Assembly (NCBI RefSeq): GCF_003316845.1
Contig: NZ_QMIK01000001.1
Span: 1,054,001 to 1,118,000, forward strand
Source: Cognataquiflexum aquatile
GTDB taxonomy: Bacteria > Bacteroidota > Bacteroidia > Cytophagales > Cyclobacteriaceae
Direction: 5' to 3'
DNA length: 64,000 bases
The position numbers and the translations under genes are program-made. Under the pieces are notes generated by a model. The model saw only the letters and a list, made by a program, of their open reading frames with translations, was not told where the DNA came from and made no database searches. How positions within the stretch are numbered: position 1 is the stretch's first letter; each line of letters begins with the position of its first letter. Positions 36,441 to 45,207 of the stretch are shown in pieces.

Positions 36441-37418
36441 TTACAATCCAATTCCAATTCTAAATCCAGGGCTGACCTGTTTGAAAAATCCATTGAAATA
36501 CATTTGTGGTGACAAGGTGATGTGCTTTCCAGCCTGCCAGTTCATTCCCAATCTCATGGTGTTGGATTGAAAAATATCTCCGCTTCTTTTGGTTATTGTT
36601 CCTAATTCAATACCAAGCCAATTTGGTTTGTCCCTTTGGTTGGACAAATTTCTCCTATATCCGATATTGGTAAAATTATTGATAACCGCTGAATTATCTT
36701 CAGCAAAGGAAAACATCAGGTTATTGGAAACATAGAACTGATTTCTCAAAATGCCTTTTTGGTTAAGTTGCAAACTGAGTTCTCCTGTAAAATCCGTCAA
36801 AAATTTGCTTCTATAAACATTCGCACCTACTCCTGCCTGCAAACTCAGCATGTCAAGATATCCGGATGGTCGGTTTTGGATCAATTTGGCTTTGTTACTT
36901 TGATTGTCCAGTTGGTATTCGAAATACCTCAAATACCTGTCTTTTTCAGGGAGTTCTGAGATGATTTCTGCCATCAGGGATTTGAAATCAACATTTAACA
37001 ATGCTTCCAATTCATTGAAAAGAATATTTACCTGATACCTGCTATTGGGGTCAGTGATGATGGCTTCATTTAGGAAGTCTTCAGTAATTCCCTTTTCATT
37101 TGAAATAGAAAAATTTGCAATCTTGTTACTCTTGAGGATTTCAATTTTGCTTTGGTATTGGTAATCAATCGTATAGGCAGAACTAGCAGGTATTTTTCCT
37201 TGAATTTCCTTTAACCTGTTTTGGAAATCAACCAACATGATCTCGACCTGGTCTTCTCCAGTCAGCTTGTGGTAGTCTGCTGACAGGATATACATGGCAA
37301 AGCGGTCTGATCCATTGAAATGGATTGTATCTCGGGGCGCACCTTCATTTTGGCCAAACGCATTTCCAAAACAAAAAACGCCAAGCAATAAGAAGAATGA
37401 TGTAATCGTAGGTTTCAT
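36441..37418 (-). CDS. Exported protein of a sigma-factor operon, possible beta-barrel
   Basis: This 325-residue protein has a signal peptide (about 1-22, NAFGQ). The first 170 residues are mixed helix/strand (LTGEDQVEIMLVDFQNRLKEI). The last 140 look like antiparallel barrel strands ending QVSPGFRIGIGL. It starts 19 bp after the anti-sigma-like gene and is likely the output or sensor of that module. No family recognised. Confidence 0.6.
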   Translation of the reverse strand: MKPTITSFFLLLGVFCFGNAFGQNEGAPRDTIHFNGSDRFAMYILSADYHKLTGEDQVEIMLVDFQNRLKEIQGKIPASSAYTIDYQYQSKIEILKSNKIANFSISNEKGITEDFLNEAIITDPNSRYQVNILFNELEALLNVDFKSLMAEIISELPEKDRYLRYFEYQLDNQSNKAKLIQNRPSGYLDMLSLQAGVGANVYRSKFLTDFTGELSLQLNQKGILRNQFYVSNNLMFSFAEDNSAVINNFTNIGYRRNLSNQRDKPNWLGIELGTITKRSGDIFQSNTMRLGMNWQAGKHITLSPQMYFNGFFKQVSPGFRIGIGL

Positions 37419-37437
37419 ATTTAAGTTGGTTTAGTTT

Positions 37438-38109
37438 TTAGAGTTTGATTTTTAAGGCAAGGGAATTGCCGGAATTGAAATTCTGGTTTTTGTTTCCAAA
37501 CCTTAACCTGAGTTTCTTTTGGGATTTGGGATTTGACTCAACCGGGTTTTCGGCTTCTATTTCTTGGGGAGAAATCAATTTTGCTGCTGATTCAGTAGTT
37601 TCCATTTCTGGAAATACAATCTCAGGTTCAGGGTTTTCCACCACCATTTGAGAATGGAGTGAAATTTCAGGTAGAGGTTCCAATGCTTTTTCTACCATAA
37701 CTTGATTCAAATTTTTGCGATTTTCATCGGCAATCAGTTGTCCTTTTTGGACTTCATTGAATTGTTTACCCATGAACTCGGGAATCTTTTCTTCTTGAAG
37801 GTTTTCATCGCGAATGATACTTTCTATTGGCAAATTGGCCATTGCAGGCTGTTGATGTCCAATTTGCTTTAAGGCAAAAAGCTCTTCCTGTTTTGATTGT
37901 AATTTGAAAAACAGGAAAGTAGAGATAAGAAAAAAGGACACCGCTGCCGCCATTGCCAGTACAAGTCCCCAATACAAACCGGATTTTTTCTTGGGCTTTT
38001 CGATGGATTCCCATATCCTGAGTTTGGCTTCCATTGCAAAATCGTCAGACTTCCTTTCAGAATCCTGCAAACTTCTTTTGATGATTTCATCAATTTCATT
38101 TAAGTGCAT
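37438..38109 (-). CDS. Single-span anti-sigma-factor-like protein
   Basis: This 223-residue protein has a short cytosolic start (LNEIDEIIKRSLQDSE...AMEAKLRIWESIEKP), one membrane helix (about 46-66, LVLAMAAAVSFFLISTFLFF) and a long acidic periplasmic part. Its position directly after an ECF sigma gene, with a 14-nt overlap, and its topology make it a probable anti-sigma factor. The C-terminus (KLRLRFGNKNQ) is basic. Confidence 0.7.
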   Translation of the reverse strand: MHLNEIDEIIKRSLQDSERKSDDFAMEAKLRIWESIEKPKKKSGLYWGLVLAMAAAVSFFLISTFLFFKLQSKQEELFALKQIGHQQPAMANLPIESIIRDENLQEEKIPEFMGKQFNEVQKGQLIADENRKNLNQVMVEKALEPLPEISLHSQMVVENPEPEIVFPEMETTESAAKLISPQEIEAENPVESNPKSQKKLRLRFGNKNQNFNSGNSLALKIKL

Positions 38110-38638
38110 GGCTTGATTTTTTTAATTTGAGAATGATATAATTTCTTGCTTTGCTGAGTTGGGATTTGGACGTGTTTTCATTGATTTGCAGCATTTCAGC
38201 AATTTCTTTGTGGGAATATCCTTCGATGGCAAATAGATTGAAAACAGTCCTGTAACCTTTGGGCATCGATTCCAATACTTGGGATACTTCCTCTGCATCG
38301 AGCAAATCGCTGCTATCCGGAAAGCTGAGGTTCAAAGTCAGCAGGTCTTCATCTTCCTGAAAAAGAAGTGCTTTTTTGCTTTTCAAAAACCTGATCGCTT
38401 CATTGATGACGATGGTGTTGATCCATTTTTGAAAACTCCCTTCTCCCCTATTTTCAAAATGACTTATATTTTTGAAAATCCTCGTGTAAGAAACCGACAG
38501 GACATCTTCAGTATCATGGTAGTTGGCTAGGTATCTCATGGCTACGCGGAAGCTACGCTTATAATGCCTGTCAAATAGGCACCTCTGCGCTTGAGGGTCA
38601 TTTCTGATGCATCCTGCAATTATTTCCGGTTCTTCCAA
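38096..38638 (-). CDS. ECF RNA polymerase sigma factor
   Basis: This 180-residue protein has region 2 (CLFDRHYKRSFRVAMRYLANYHDTEDVLSVSYTRIF, FQKWINTIVINEAIRFL) and region 4 (RTVFNLFAIEGYSHKEIAEMLQINENTSKSQLSKAR). It forms a three-gene unit with the anti-sigma-like and exported proteins downstream. Its targets are unknown. Confidence 0.92.
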   Translation of the reverse strand: MEEPEIIAGCIRNDPQAQRCLFDRHYKRSFRVAMRYLANYHDTEDVLSVSYTRIFKNISHFENRGEGSFQKWINTIVINEAIRFLKSKKALLFQEDEDLLTLNLSFPDSSDLLDAEEVSQVLESMPKGYRTVFNLFAIEGYSHKEIAEMLQINENTSKSQLSKARNYIILKLKKSSHALK

Positions 38639-38861
38639 AAGATATGTGTGGTTTTCAAAAATGGGAACCTGAAAATTTACCCAGACGTTGCCTAGAGAAA
38701 AATTATTAAGTGTGAAAGAATGTTAATACTTAATTGGGATTGGCAAATTGAAAGTCAAAGGCAAGATCCAATTCCAATTTTCTCCTGATTATTGGAGTCC
38801 GATTCTCACTGAAATCAAAAGGAACTTTGTAATTTCCCTTTGAAATACTAGTTTTCCATTT

Positions 38862-39995
38862 ATGCAGCTGGATCTTCATTGGGTCAATATTTTAATACTT
38901 TTTGGAGCCATCCAAGGAATGGTTTTCACCTGCATTTTGATCTTTCACAGGAAGCATCCAGGGCGGATATTTCTGGCTTTGGTCATGGTGGCTTTTGTTT
39001 ACAATGCACTTGAGACTTTCAACTGGAGTGCTGGACTAGACAAGTACACCAACTTCTTTGACTTCTTTCCTTTTGTGACCATTTTCCTCATCGGACCCGG
39101 GTTCTATTTCTATTTCAAATCTTTACTGCAACCTGGATTTGTCCCAAAAAGAAAAGTAATCCTGCTTTTTTTCTCTCCATTTCTTTTCCAATTGACTTTT
39201 GCCGGTACCAATGCCCTAGGGTATTTTGCCTATTTCAGACTTGGTTGGAAGCAATTGGAGATTACATTGACATGGATGTTTAAGATTTTTGATGCCTACA
39301 GCGAAGTTTGGAGCCTACTGGTTTTTCTCTTTTTCACAGTCATTTCAGTGATTATGGTAAAGAGAAACAGCGTTGGTCAAAATGCCAACCCGCGCCAAAA
39401 TAAGAGTTTACTTTGGGTCAAAAGTATCTTGGTGTTCCAGATTATTTTGGCAATTGGATGGGCGCTGACTTTGCTGTCGCCGATGTGGTACGAGGGACAA
39501 TATGGATCCCGCTACTATCCTATTGAACTTTTCTTGGTGCTTTTTTTATATTGGTCTGCCATGGCAGGCTATTGGAAAGTCAAATCCATCCAAACGGAGG
39601 ATTCACCCCAATTGAAAGAAACCAATCCTGAAGCTTTTGGGACTCTGGAACTTGTGCAGGCAGCAATGGAAAATGACAACCATTTTCTCAATCCCAACCT
39701 CAGCCTCCAGACATTTGCTGACTATTTGGGTATTCCTTCAAAAGATATTTCATATGCCCTCAACCAAGCCGGCAAGACCAATTTCAATGATTTTGTCAAC
39801 AACAAAAGGGTGGAAGCTTTTTGCCATAGAATGTCCACTGAAACCAAACCAAACTTGACCATGTTTGGGATTGCCCAGGAATGCGGTTTCAATTCTCAGG
39901 CTACTTTTCAAAGGGCATTTAAAAAAGCCAAAAACATGAGTCCAAAAGCTTATTTGGCCGGAATGACAGAGCCCAAGACACAAGTAAAAGCTTGA
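38862..39995 (+). CDS. AraC-family regulator with N-terminal membrane domain
   Basis: This 377-residue protein has about seven hydrophobic helices in residues 1-235. A cytosolic AraC-type DNA-binding domain follows (about 275-370: LSLQTFADYLGIPSKDISYALNQ, then FGIAQECGFNSQATFQRAF). Such fusions are thought to sense membrane or periplasmic signals directly. It lies 103 bp upstream of the M1 peptidase gene on the same strand but a separate promoter for that gene is visible. Confidence 0.88.
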   Translation: MQLDLHWVNILILFGAIQGMVFTCILIFHRKHPGRIFLALVMVAFVYNALETFNWSAGLDKYTNFFDFFPFVTIFLIGPGFYFYFKSLLQPGFVPKRKVILLFFSPFLFQLTFAGTNALGYFAYFRLGWKQLEITLTWMFKIFDAYSEVWSLLVFLFFTVISVIMVKRNSVGQNANPRQNKSLLWVKSILVFQIILAIGWALTLLSPMWYEGQYGSRYYPIELFLVLFLYWSAMAGYWKVKSIQTEDSPQLKETNPEAFGTLELVQAAMENDNHFLNPNLSLQTFADYLGIPSKDISYALNQAGKTNFNDFVNNKRVEAFCHRMSTETKPNLTMFGIAQECGFNSQATFQRAFKKAKNMSPKAYLAGMTEPKTQVKA

Positions 39996-40068
39996 AATTA
40001 TTGCTCAAATCAGGATTTGAGAAGAAATGGGCTAATTTTTTAAGACCTTAAAAAGCCTGCATTCCGTA

Positions 40069-40076
40069 TTTTTGTA
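40069..40076 (+). promoter_or_regulatory. -7 promoter box for the M1 peptidase gene
   Basis: TATTTTTG matches TAnnTTTG 22 nt before the ATG at 40099. The -33 region is T-rich without a clear TTG. Confidence 0.5.
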
Positions 40077-40098
40077 AAAGTCTGTCGAAACTATACCA

Positions 40099-42972
40099 AT
40101 GACCCAACTATTGAATTTTCTCCTTAGGTGCAGCCTGATTGCTTTATTTTTTTCTCCCGTTTCCTCCTATTCTCAAAACCTATCCGTACGGGGCAAAATC
40201 ATTGACAAGACCAGCAAAGAGGCCATTCCTTTTGTCAATGTGGGAAATAGCCAATCCAATACCAGTACCGTAGCAGACCTGAACGGAAATTTTACTCTTT
40301 CCATTCCAAAAGGAACCCATGACATCCGTTTTTCATGCATGGGTTATAAGCCTGTATTGGTTACTGTAACCCAGGGAAGTTCAGCTTTGACCATAGAAAT
40401 GGAACAGGACCTGATCACATTGCAGACTGTAGATGTCAAGCCGCTTGATCCGCAATCATTGATGCGTGAAGCCTTGCAAAGAATCCCTGAAAATTATGGC
40501 ATTGATACCACCGCCCTGAGCGGATATTATAAAAATTACACTTTGTTGGGGGACAAAAACCTACGGTATACAGAAGCTTTTATCGATATCTACAAACCTC
40601 CCTTTGTTTTCCACGACAACAAAAAAAACATAACAGGAGATTCGATTATCGTCAGAGAAGTCAGGACCAAACCATCAGAGATTGATGATTGGAAAATCAT
40701 GATGCTGACGCCATGGGAAGTGGGTATCCATTTGCTGCAAGGCAGGGATGTGGCAAGAGATTTTACTTCTACGGTCATGTCTGAAGATTGGCTGAAGAGT
40801 TACCGTTTTGAATTGGAAGATCTGGTAAACTTTGAAGGAAGACCAACCTACAAAATCAAGCTCCACCCCAAAAATTTCAAGAAATACGGGATCTGGCAAG
40901 GATACATTTACCTTGACGAAGAGACAAAAGCTTTTGCAAAATGGGATATCTGGTCTGACGAAAAAGTATTCAGAAGGCTCACTTCTAATGCGGGCTATAT
41001 CATGGTGACCAATTTGTACAAATTCCACTACAAGGAAGGTGAATGGCGGGAAATGATCCAACACAAAATGCAAGATGGCAGATGGTACCTGGATGAAGTC
41101 AATTCGGAAAAAAACTTCATCGTCAACAGCAAAAAACGGGATATGGATATGCTCCCATTGGTACAAAAACTCCATTATAAAACCTCTGCTTTTTCCAAAA
41201 ATCCGGTCATGCCGGATTCAGGATTTCTTTCCCATGACCAAGGCAGAGCCTGGAAACTGTTTGAAGCCAATTACCGCCCTGAATTTTGGAGGGAGTTTGA
41301 CAAGTCCAAAGGGATAGAAACAGATGACAGAAATTATGGAATGAAGAATAATTTTCCCGAATACAAGCCTTATCAATTTTCGAGATTGGATACCCTGAAA
41401 GGAACCCTGACTCCCTTGAGAACGGCTTTTGATGTGGGCTTTTACCATTTGGATGTGGAAGTATTTCCAGCATTGGAAGAGATCAAAGGAAGTAGCCTGA
41501 TCAGATTCCAAGTAATGGAACCGACCGATAAAATCCAGATCGACCTATACTCAGGGATGAAGATTGACAGCATTGTGTACCGGTCCAAGCCATTGGATTT
41601 TGAAAGGGAATACGATGCGGTATATGTTTCCTTTGGAGAGAAATTACAAAAAGGTGATATCGAAGAAATCAAGGTGTTTTTTGGGGGAAGGCCCTTGGAT
41701 TTTGATCCTTTGACTCCCATGTTTGCCTCCTTCCTATGGTTTACAGATGACAATAGAAATCCCTGGATACAAGCCATTTGCCAGGGGTATGGCGCAAGCG
41801 GTTGGTGGCCAAACAAAGACCACCTTTCTGATGAACCTGATTCGGTCTCCATCAGTATCACCAATCCTTCGGATTTGGTAGCGGTGTCCAACGGGAGAAG
41901 GGTAGAAAAAGTGGAACTGGAAAATGGAAAAACAAGAACAACATGGCAGGTCTCCTACCCGATCAACAACTACAACATCACCCTGAATATCGGGAAATAT
42001 GGGCAGATCGCAAAGATTTTCCCCTCACAGGAAGGTGAATTGGATGTCGAATACCATGTGATGGATTATCATTTGGAAAATGTGCCTTCGAAGTTTGCAA
42101 CTACTGAAAAAGCCCTGAATACCTTTGAGAAGTACTTTGGACCCTATCCTTTTCCACGCGACGGGATCAAATTCTTAGAAACACCACATGCCTTGGAACA
42201 TCAGAGTGCGGTGGCTTTGGGTTTTGAATATTTCCAAAATGGCGAAAATGAAGATACGGGAACCAAACCCGACTTTGCAGCAGGCGAACTTCCTGACCAG
42301 ATTCTTTTGCATGAGTTTGCCCACGAGTGGTGGGGAAACAGTGTGAGTTGCACGGATAACGCTGAACTTTGGATCCATGAGGCATTTGCGACATACGCAG
42401 AATCGATTTTTATCGAAGAACAGTACAGCTATGAAGATGCTTTGGATTTTCTGAATTCAATGCAGCCAAGTGTTTCCAATCAAAATTCCGTCATAGGCCA
42501 TTTTGGTGTCAATCATGTTCATTATAATATCGGGGACATGTATTCTAAAGGAGCCCTTTTCCTCAATACGCTAAGACATGTCATAGACAATGACAGCCTG
42601 TGGTTTGGAATAGTTAAAGGAATCCCCCAAGATTTTAAATACCAAAGCATCAACACCGATCAGATTTTGGAATACTTCAACCAAAAAACCGGAATGCAGT
42701 TTAGGCCAATATTCGACCAATACCTGAGATTGACAGAGATTCCAGTGCTTGAACTTAACGTGAAAGAAAAACCGTCAGGCAATATCCTCCAATACAGATG
42801 GAAAGCCAATGCCGAAGGATTCGCAATGCCGATTTCCTATCAGACTGCATCGGAGGAAAAGAAATGGATAAGTCCAAACTCAGATTGGCAAAAACTGGAG
42901 TTGGGTTTAACCGAGATCAAGGATCTGGATTTCCATACAGACAGGTTTTATTTCAAGATTGAAGAGGACTGA
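40099..42972 (+). CDS. M1-type metallopeptidase fused to a carboxypeptidase-regulatory-like domain
   Basis: This 957-residue protein has a signal peptide (about 1-26). A CarboxypepD_reg-like beta domain (about 28-115, VRGKIIDKTSKEAIPFVNV...LNGNFTLSIP) and a DUF5686-like region (about 120-400, LQRIPENYG) follow. The gluzincin M1 domain has zinc motif HEFAH (738-742) and Glu761 18 residues on. The GxMEN exopeptidase motif reads ALEHQ. The protein is likely exported to the periplasm or surface and trims peptides. The fusion of the middle region to a peptidase is unusual. Confidence 0.88.
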   Translation: MTQLLNFLLRCSLIALFFSPVSSYSQNLSVRGKIIDKTSKEAIPFVNVGNSQSNTSTVADLNGNFTLSIPKGTHDIRFSCMGYKPVLVTVTQGSSALTIEMEQDLITLQTVDVKPLDPQSLMREALQRIPENYGIDTTALSGYYKNYTLLGDKNLRYTEAFIDIYKPPFVFHDNKKNITGDSIIVREVRTKPSEIDDWKIMMLTPWEVGIHLLQGRDVARDFTSTVMSEDWLKSYRFELEDLVNFEGRPTYKIKLHPKNFKKYGIWQGYIYLDEETKAFAKWDIWSDEKVFRRLTSNAGYIMVTNLYKFHYKEGEWREMIQHKMQDGRWYLDEVNSEKNFIVNSKKRDMDMLPLVQKLHYKTSAFSKNPVMPDSGFLSHDQGRAWKLFEANYRPEFWREFDKSKGIETDDRNYGMKNNFPEYKPYQFSRLDTLKGTLTPLRTAFDVGFYHLDVEVFPALEEIKGSSLIRFQVMEPTDKIQIDLYSGMKIDSIVYRSKPLDFEREYDAVYVSFGEKLQKGDIEEIKVFFGGRPLDFDPLTPMFASFLWFTDDNRNPWIQAICQGYGASGWWPNKDHLSDEPDSVSISITNPSDLVAVSNGRRVEKVELENGKTRTTWQVSYPINNYNITLNIGKYGQIAKIFPSQEGELDVEYHVMDYHLENVPSKFATTEKALNTFEKYFGPYPFPRDGIKFLETPHALEHQSAVALGFEYFQNGENEDTGTKPDFAAGELPDQILLHEFAHEWWGNSVSCTDNAELWIHEAFATYAESIFIEEQYSYEDALDFLNSMQPSVSNQNSVIGHFGVNHVHYNIGDMYSKGALFLNTLRHVIDNDSLWFGIVKGIPQDFKYQSINTDQILEYFNQKTGMQFRPIFDQYLRLTEIPVLELNVKEKPSGNILQYRWKANAEGFAMPISYQTASEEKKWISPNSDWQKLELGLTEIKDLDFHTDRFYFKIEED

Positions 42973-43057
42973 TTTTCAGCCGATTTGGCAGAAAAAAAAT
43001 GCTGGTATTTTTTTTGAAATGATGGTTAGCATCGGAAATTATCTAAATTCGAACCAG

Positions 43058-43243
43058 ATGAACCTAGTGGCTAAACTCTTCAAACCAGTTTGGAAATCTA
43101 TCCGCAACCTCGCTTGGGCGTTGATTGTGGCTTTTATGTTGGGCGTCCATAATTTTTACACGGGTGAAACCAAATCCAAAGACGACATCGTATTCACTGT
43201 CGAGCAGGATGTGATTGAAGAAGATGCTGCTCCGAAGGATTGA
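43058..43243 (+). CDS. Small single-span membrane protein
   Basis: The ATG at 43058 gives 61 residues with one hydrophobic segment (about 15-30, ALIVAFMLGVHNF) and an acidic tail (EQDVIEEDAAPKD). Upstream in frame there are an ATG at 43019 and a TTG at 42959 that overlaps the peptidase stop by 14 nt. The longer forms add basic, AT-rich sequence and look less likely. Function unknown. Confidence 0.5.
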   Translation: MNLVAKLFKPVWKSIRNLAWALIVAFMLGVHNFYTGETKSKDDIVFTVEQDVIEEDAAPKD

Positions 43244-43435
43244 TTAGTATTGACATTTTTTCAGCAAACGGAAATCCCTATTCTTTGAATTTCTTTAATC
43301 TCTTTCCGAAACATAGAATTCCAAAACTGTAATAAGATCAACTTTCACAGAAACGCTTAGATGTAAGCGGGAAACACGAAAGGTTATTTCTCAATGCTCT
43401 CAGGGTTCTCTTGTGGTAAAAAAATGAAAAATCTT

Positions 43436-43466
43436 TTGCGCAACCAAATAATTGCATATATATTTG
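43436..43466 (+). promoter_or_regulatory. Bacteroidota-type promoter for the ArsR operon
   Basis: TTG at 43436-43438, a 20-bp spacer and TATATTTG at 43459-43466 match the -33/-7 consensus well. The ArsR start follows 26 nt later. Confidence 0.7.
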
Positions 43467-43485
43467 CAACCATATAGTAGCAAAT
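43462..43485. promoter_or_regulatory. Candidate ArsR-type operator
   Basis: An inverted repeat ATTTGC-N12-GCAAAT overlaps the -7 box and the probable start of transcription. This is where an autorepressing ArsR-fold regulator would bind. Confidence 0.5.
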
Positions 43486-43492
43486 AACAATT

Positions 43493-43819
43493 ATGGATAT
43501 CAGAAGAGATGTGTTTCAGGCAATAGCGGATCCGACAAGACGGGCAATTATACTGCTATTGGCAATTGGTTCGATGACTCCAAATGGGTTAGCTGATCAT
43601 TTTCAAACAAGCCGTCAAGCAGTTTCTAAGCATATCAAGGTATTGACTGAATGTGAAATTCTGACTCAGCAACAGCAGGGAAGGGAGATTATCTACCATC
43701 TAAATGCAGATAAAATGAAAGATATCGAAAAATGGCTGGAGCAATTTCGACTGTTATTAGCAAAAAGATTTGACCAATTAGATGAAGTATTACAACAACT
43801 AAAACAAAACAAAAAATGA
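43493..43819 (+). CDS. ArsR/SdpR-type winged-helix repressor
   Basis: This 108-residue protein has the ArsR winged-helix pattern (VFQAIADPTRRAIILLLA, then NGLADHFQTSRQAVSKHIKVL, ILTQQQQGREIIYHL). No metal-binding Cys pair is present, so it belongs with the non-metal SdpR-like group that is commonly linked to AHSA1 proteins. It overlaps the AHSA1 gene by 4 nt and probably represses its own operon. Confidence 0.92.
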   Translation: MDIRRDVFQAIADPTRRAIILLLAIGSMTPNGLADHFQTSRQAVSKHIKVLTECEILTQQQQGREIIYHLNADKMKDIEKWLEQFRLLLAKRFDQLDEVLQQLKQNKK

Positions 43820-44331
43820 ACCCAGCAATTCTTTTCAATTTTGAAGTGGACAAGGAATCAAATTCCATCCACGTAAAGCGTTCCTTCAATGCACCCATTA
43901 ACCTGGTCTGGGCTGCTTGGACTGAACCCGATATCCTAGACCAATGGTGGGCACCAAAACCGTATAAATCTGTAACAAAATCCATGGATTTTCGGGTTGG
44001 GGGAAGCTGGCTGTACAACATGTTTGGCCCGGAAGGTGATATCTATTGGAGTCTGTTTGATTATGAATCAATTGATAAGGAGAAATCTTTTGCAGGAATC
44101 GACGCTTTTTGTGATGAAAATGGAAAGATCAACGATACAAAACCTAGGGTCAAATGGAGGAATGAATTCTCAGCGGATTCAGACAGTACTTTGGTAAATA
44201 TCCACCTGAATTTTGAAACATTAAAAGATCTTGAGACCATCATCCAAATGGGCTTTAAGGAAGGATTTACTGCAGGACTGGAAAATCTCGACCAATACAT
44301 CAATGCCCATTTTTCTGAGAAAACAGAATAA
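43816..44331 (+). CDS. SRPBCC (AHSA1-like) protein
   Basis: This 171-residue single-domain protein has the AHSA1 opening HVKRSFNAPINLVWAAWTEPDILDQWWAP and the FRVGGSWLYNMFGPEG strand. It is the usual partner of an ArsR/SdpR-type regulator in one operon. Ligand unknown. It is followed directly by the remnant of a VOC gene. Confidence 0.92.
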   Translation: MNPAILFNFEVDKESNSIHVKRSFNAPINLVWAAWTEPDILDQWWAPKPYKSVTKSMDFRVGGSWLYNMFGPEGDIYWSLFDYESIDKEKSFAGIDAFCDENGKINDTKPRVKWRNEFSADSDSTLVNIHLNFETLKDLETIIQMGFKEGFTAGLENLDQYINAHFSEKTE

Positions 44332-44496
44332 GCCTAACAATCAGGCAAGAGTCTCTATCTATCAGACCGAATCTTCTATGCACTTTCCGACGGAGGAAAA
44401 AAAGTGCCGCTTCAGGATACGTTTTGGGATGCTTACTTTGGTAGTTTTACTGATAGGTCTGGGATTAATTGGATGGTGAATTTTCAAAACAAATAA
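44332..44496 (+). pseudogene. C-terminal remnant of a VOC (PhnB-like) gene
   Basis: The frame ending at the TAA at 44494-44496 reads DRIFYALSDGGK, then VPLQDTFWDAYFGSF, then TDRSGINWMVNF. This matches the end of PhnB-like VOC proteins, including the intact one at 31034-31471 (LFKALSVGG, LQDAFWGDYFGS, VNWM). Only about 45 residues survive and the N-terminal two-thirds is missing. It follows the AHSA1 stop directly. A deletion has evidently removed most of a former third operon gene. Confidence 0.75.
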
Positions 44497-44619
44497 TTGA
44501 GATTAATTGAAAAAAAATTGACGCAAATGACCTATAACAATGTCGTAATCGTCTAGTGGAATAATTTAATCTACCAGGTAATTTTGAAGAATAAATTTTG
44601 GCCAACCATTATAATCAAA

Positions 44620-45006
44620 ATGAAAAAAGACAAAATCATTTACTGGACAGCGACCACTTTCGTATTCTTGTTTGAAGGTGTGATGCCGGCCTTGACAGGC
44701 CACACAGAATTAGCCAAGGAAGGTATCAGGAATTTGGGTTATCCGGAATACTTCGGAGTGATGCTGACAGTGGCTAAGGTGATGGGATCTTTGGCTTTGA
44801 TAATTCCAGCAATCCCAAAAAGAGTGAAAGAATGGGCCTATGCCGGCCTTACTTTTGAATTAGTAGCTGCGTTTATCAGCCATTGGGCGGTAGATGGACT
44901 AAATGCACTGACATTTTTCCCAATATTTATACTGGCTGTTCTCATGGTTTCGTACATCTATTTTCACAAGTTAAATCCAGATCCCGGAGTAGTTCGCCAA
45001 GTTTAG
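44620..45006 (+). CDS. DoxX-like family membrane protein
   Basis: I use the ATG at 44620 (128 residues); a TTG at 44584 would add a basic leader. Four hydrophobic helices with IIYWTATTFVFLFEGVMPALTG, HLGYPEYFGVMLTVAKV-like and LIIPAIPKRVKEWAYAGL match the DoxX-like group. These are inner-membrane proteins of uncertain role, often near AHSA1/ArsR genes. A strong terminator follows. Confidence 0.85.
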   Translation: MKKDKIIYWTATTFVFLFEGVMPALTGHTELAKEGIRNLGYPEYFGVMLTVAKVMGSLALIIPAIPKRVKEWAYAGLTFELVAAFISHWAVDGLNALTFFPIFILAVLMVSYIYFHKLNPDPGVVRQV

Positions 45007-45030
45007 TATTATAAATTTACATATACATGA

Positions 45031-45062
45031 AAAAAGCCCGGAGCAAGTCTCCGGGCTTTTCC
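45031..45062 (+). terminator. Strong rho-independent terminator after DoxX
   Basis: An 8-bp GC-rich stem GCCCGGAG / CTCCGGGC with loop CAAGT is flanked by A-run and TTTT. Confidence 0.9.
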
Positions 45063-45065
45063 CAT

Positions 45066-45207
45066 TTTACAAAACTCATTTTTCTAGCTTCTCGTCTCTC
45101 GTTTCTCGCTTCAAATTTCTTGTCTCTTATACATTAAATCGGAAAACTACCAACTGAAACTGTCTACTCCAAATCTCGCATCTAGTCTCTCGCATCTCGC
45201 TTCTCTC
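45066..45207. repeat. TCTCG-word repeats in spacer
   Basis: The spacer is built of near-repeats such as TTCTCGTCTCTCGTTTCTCGC and CTCGCATCTAGTCTCTCGC. Similar words recur at 59425-59455 (TTCTCGTTTCTCGCCTCTCG). No gene is seen. Confidence 0.6.

Noticed and set aside
42959-43057. Longer form of the small membrane protein starting with TTG 14 nt inside the peptidase gene.
   Set aside because: It needs a TTG start and adds basic AT-rich sequence; the ATG at 43058 is more plausible, although 43019 remains possible.
44231-44479. An 82-codon frame overlapping the AHSA1 end and ending in a hydrophobic stretch.
   Set aside because: It is a shadow frame; the frame that matches VOC proteins in the same place explains the sequence better.
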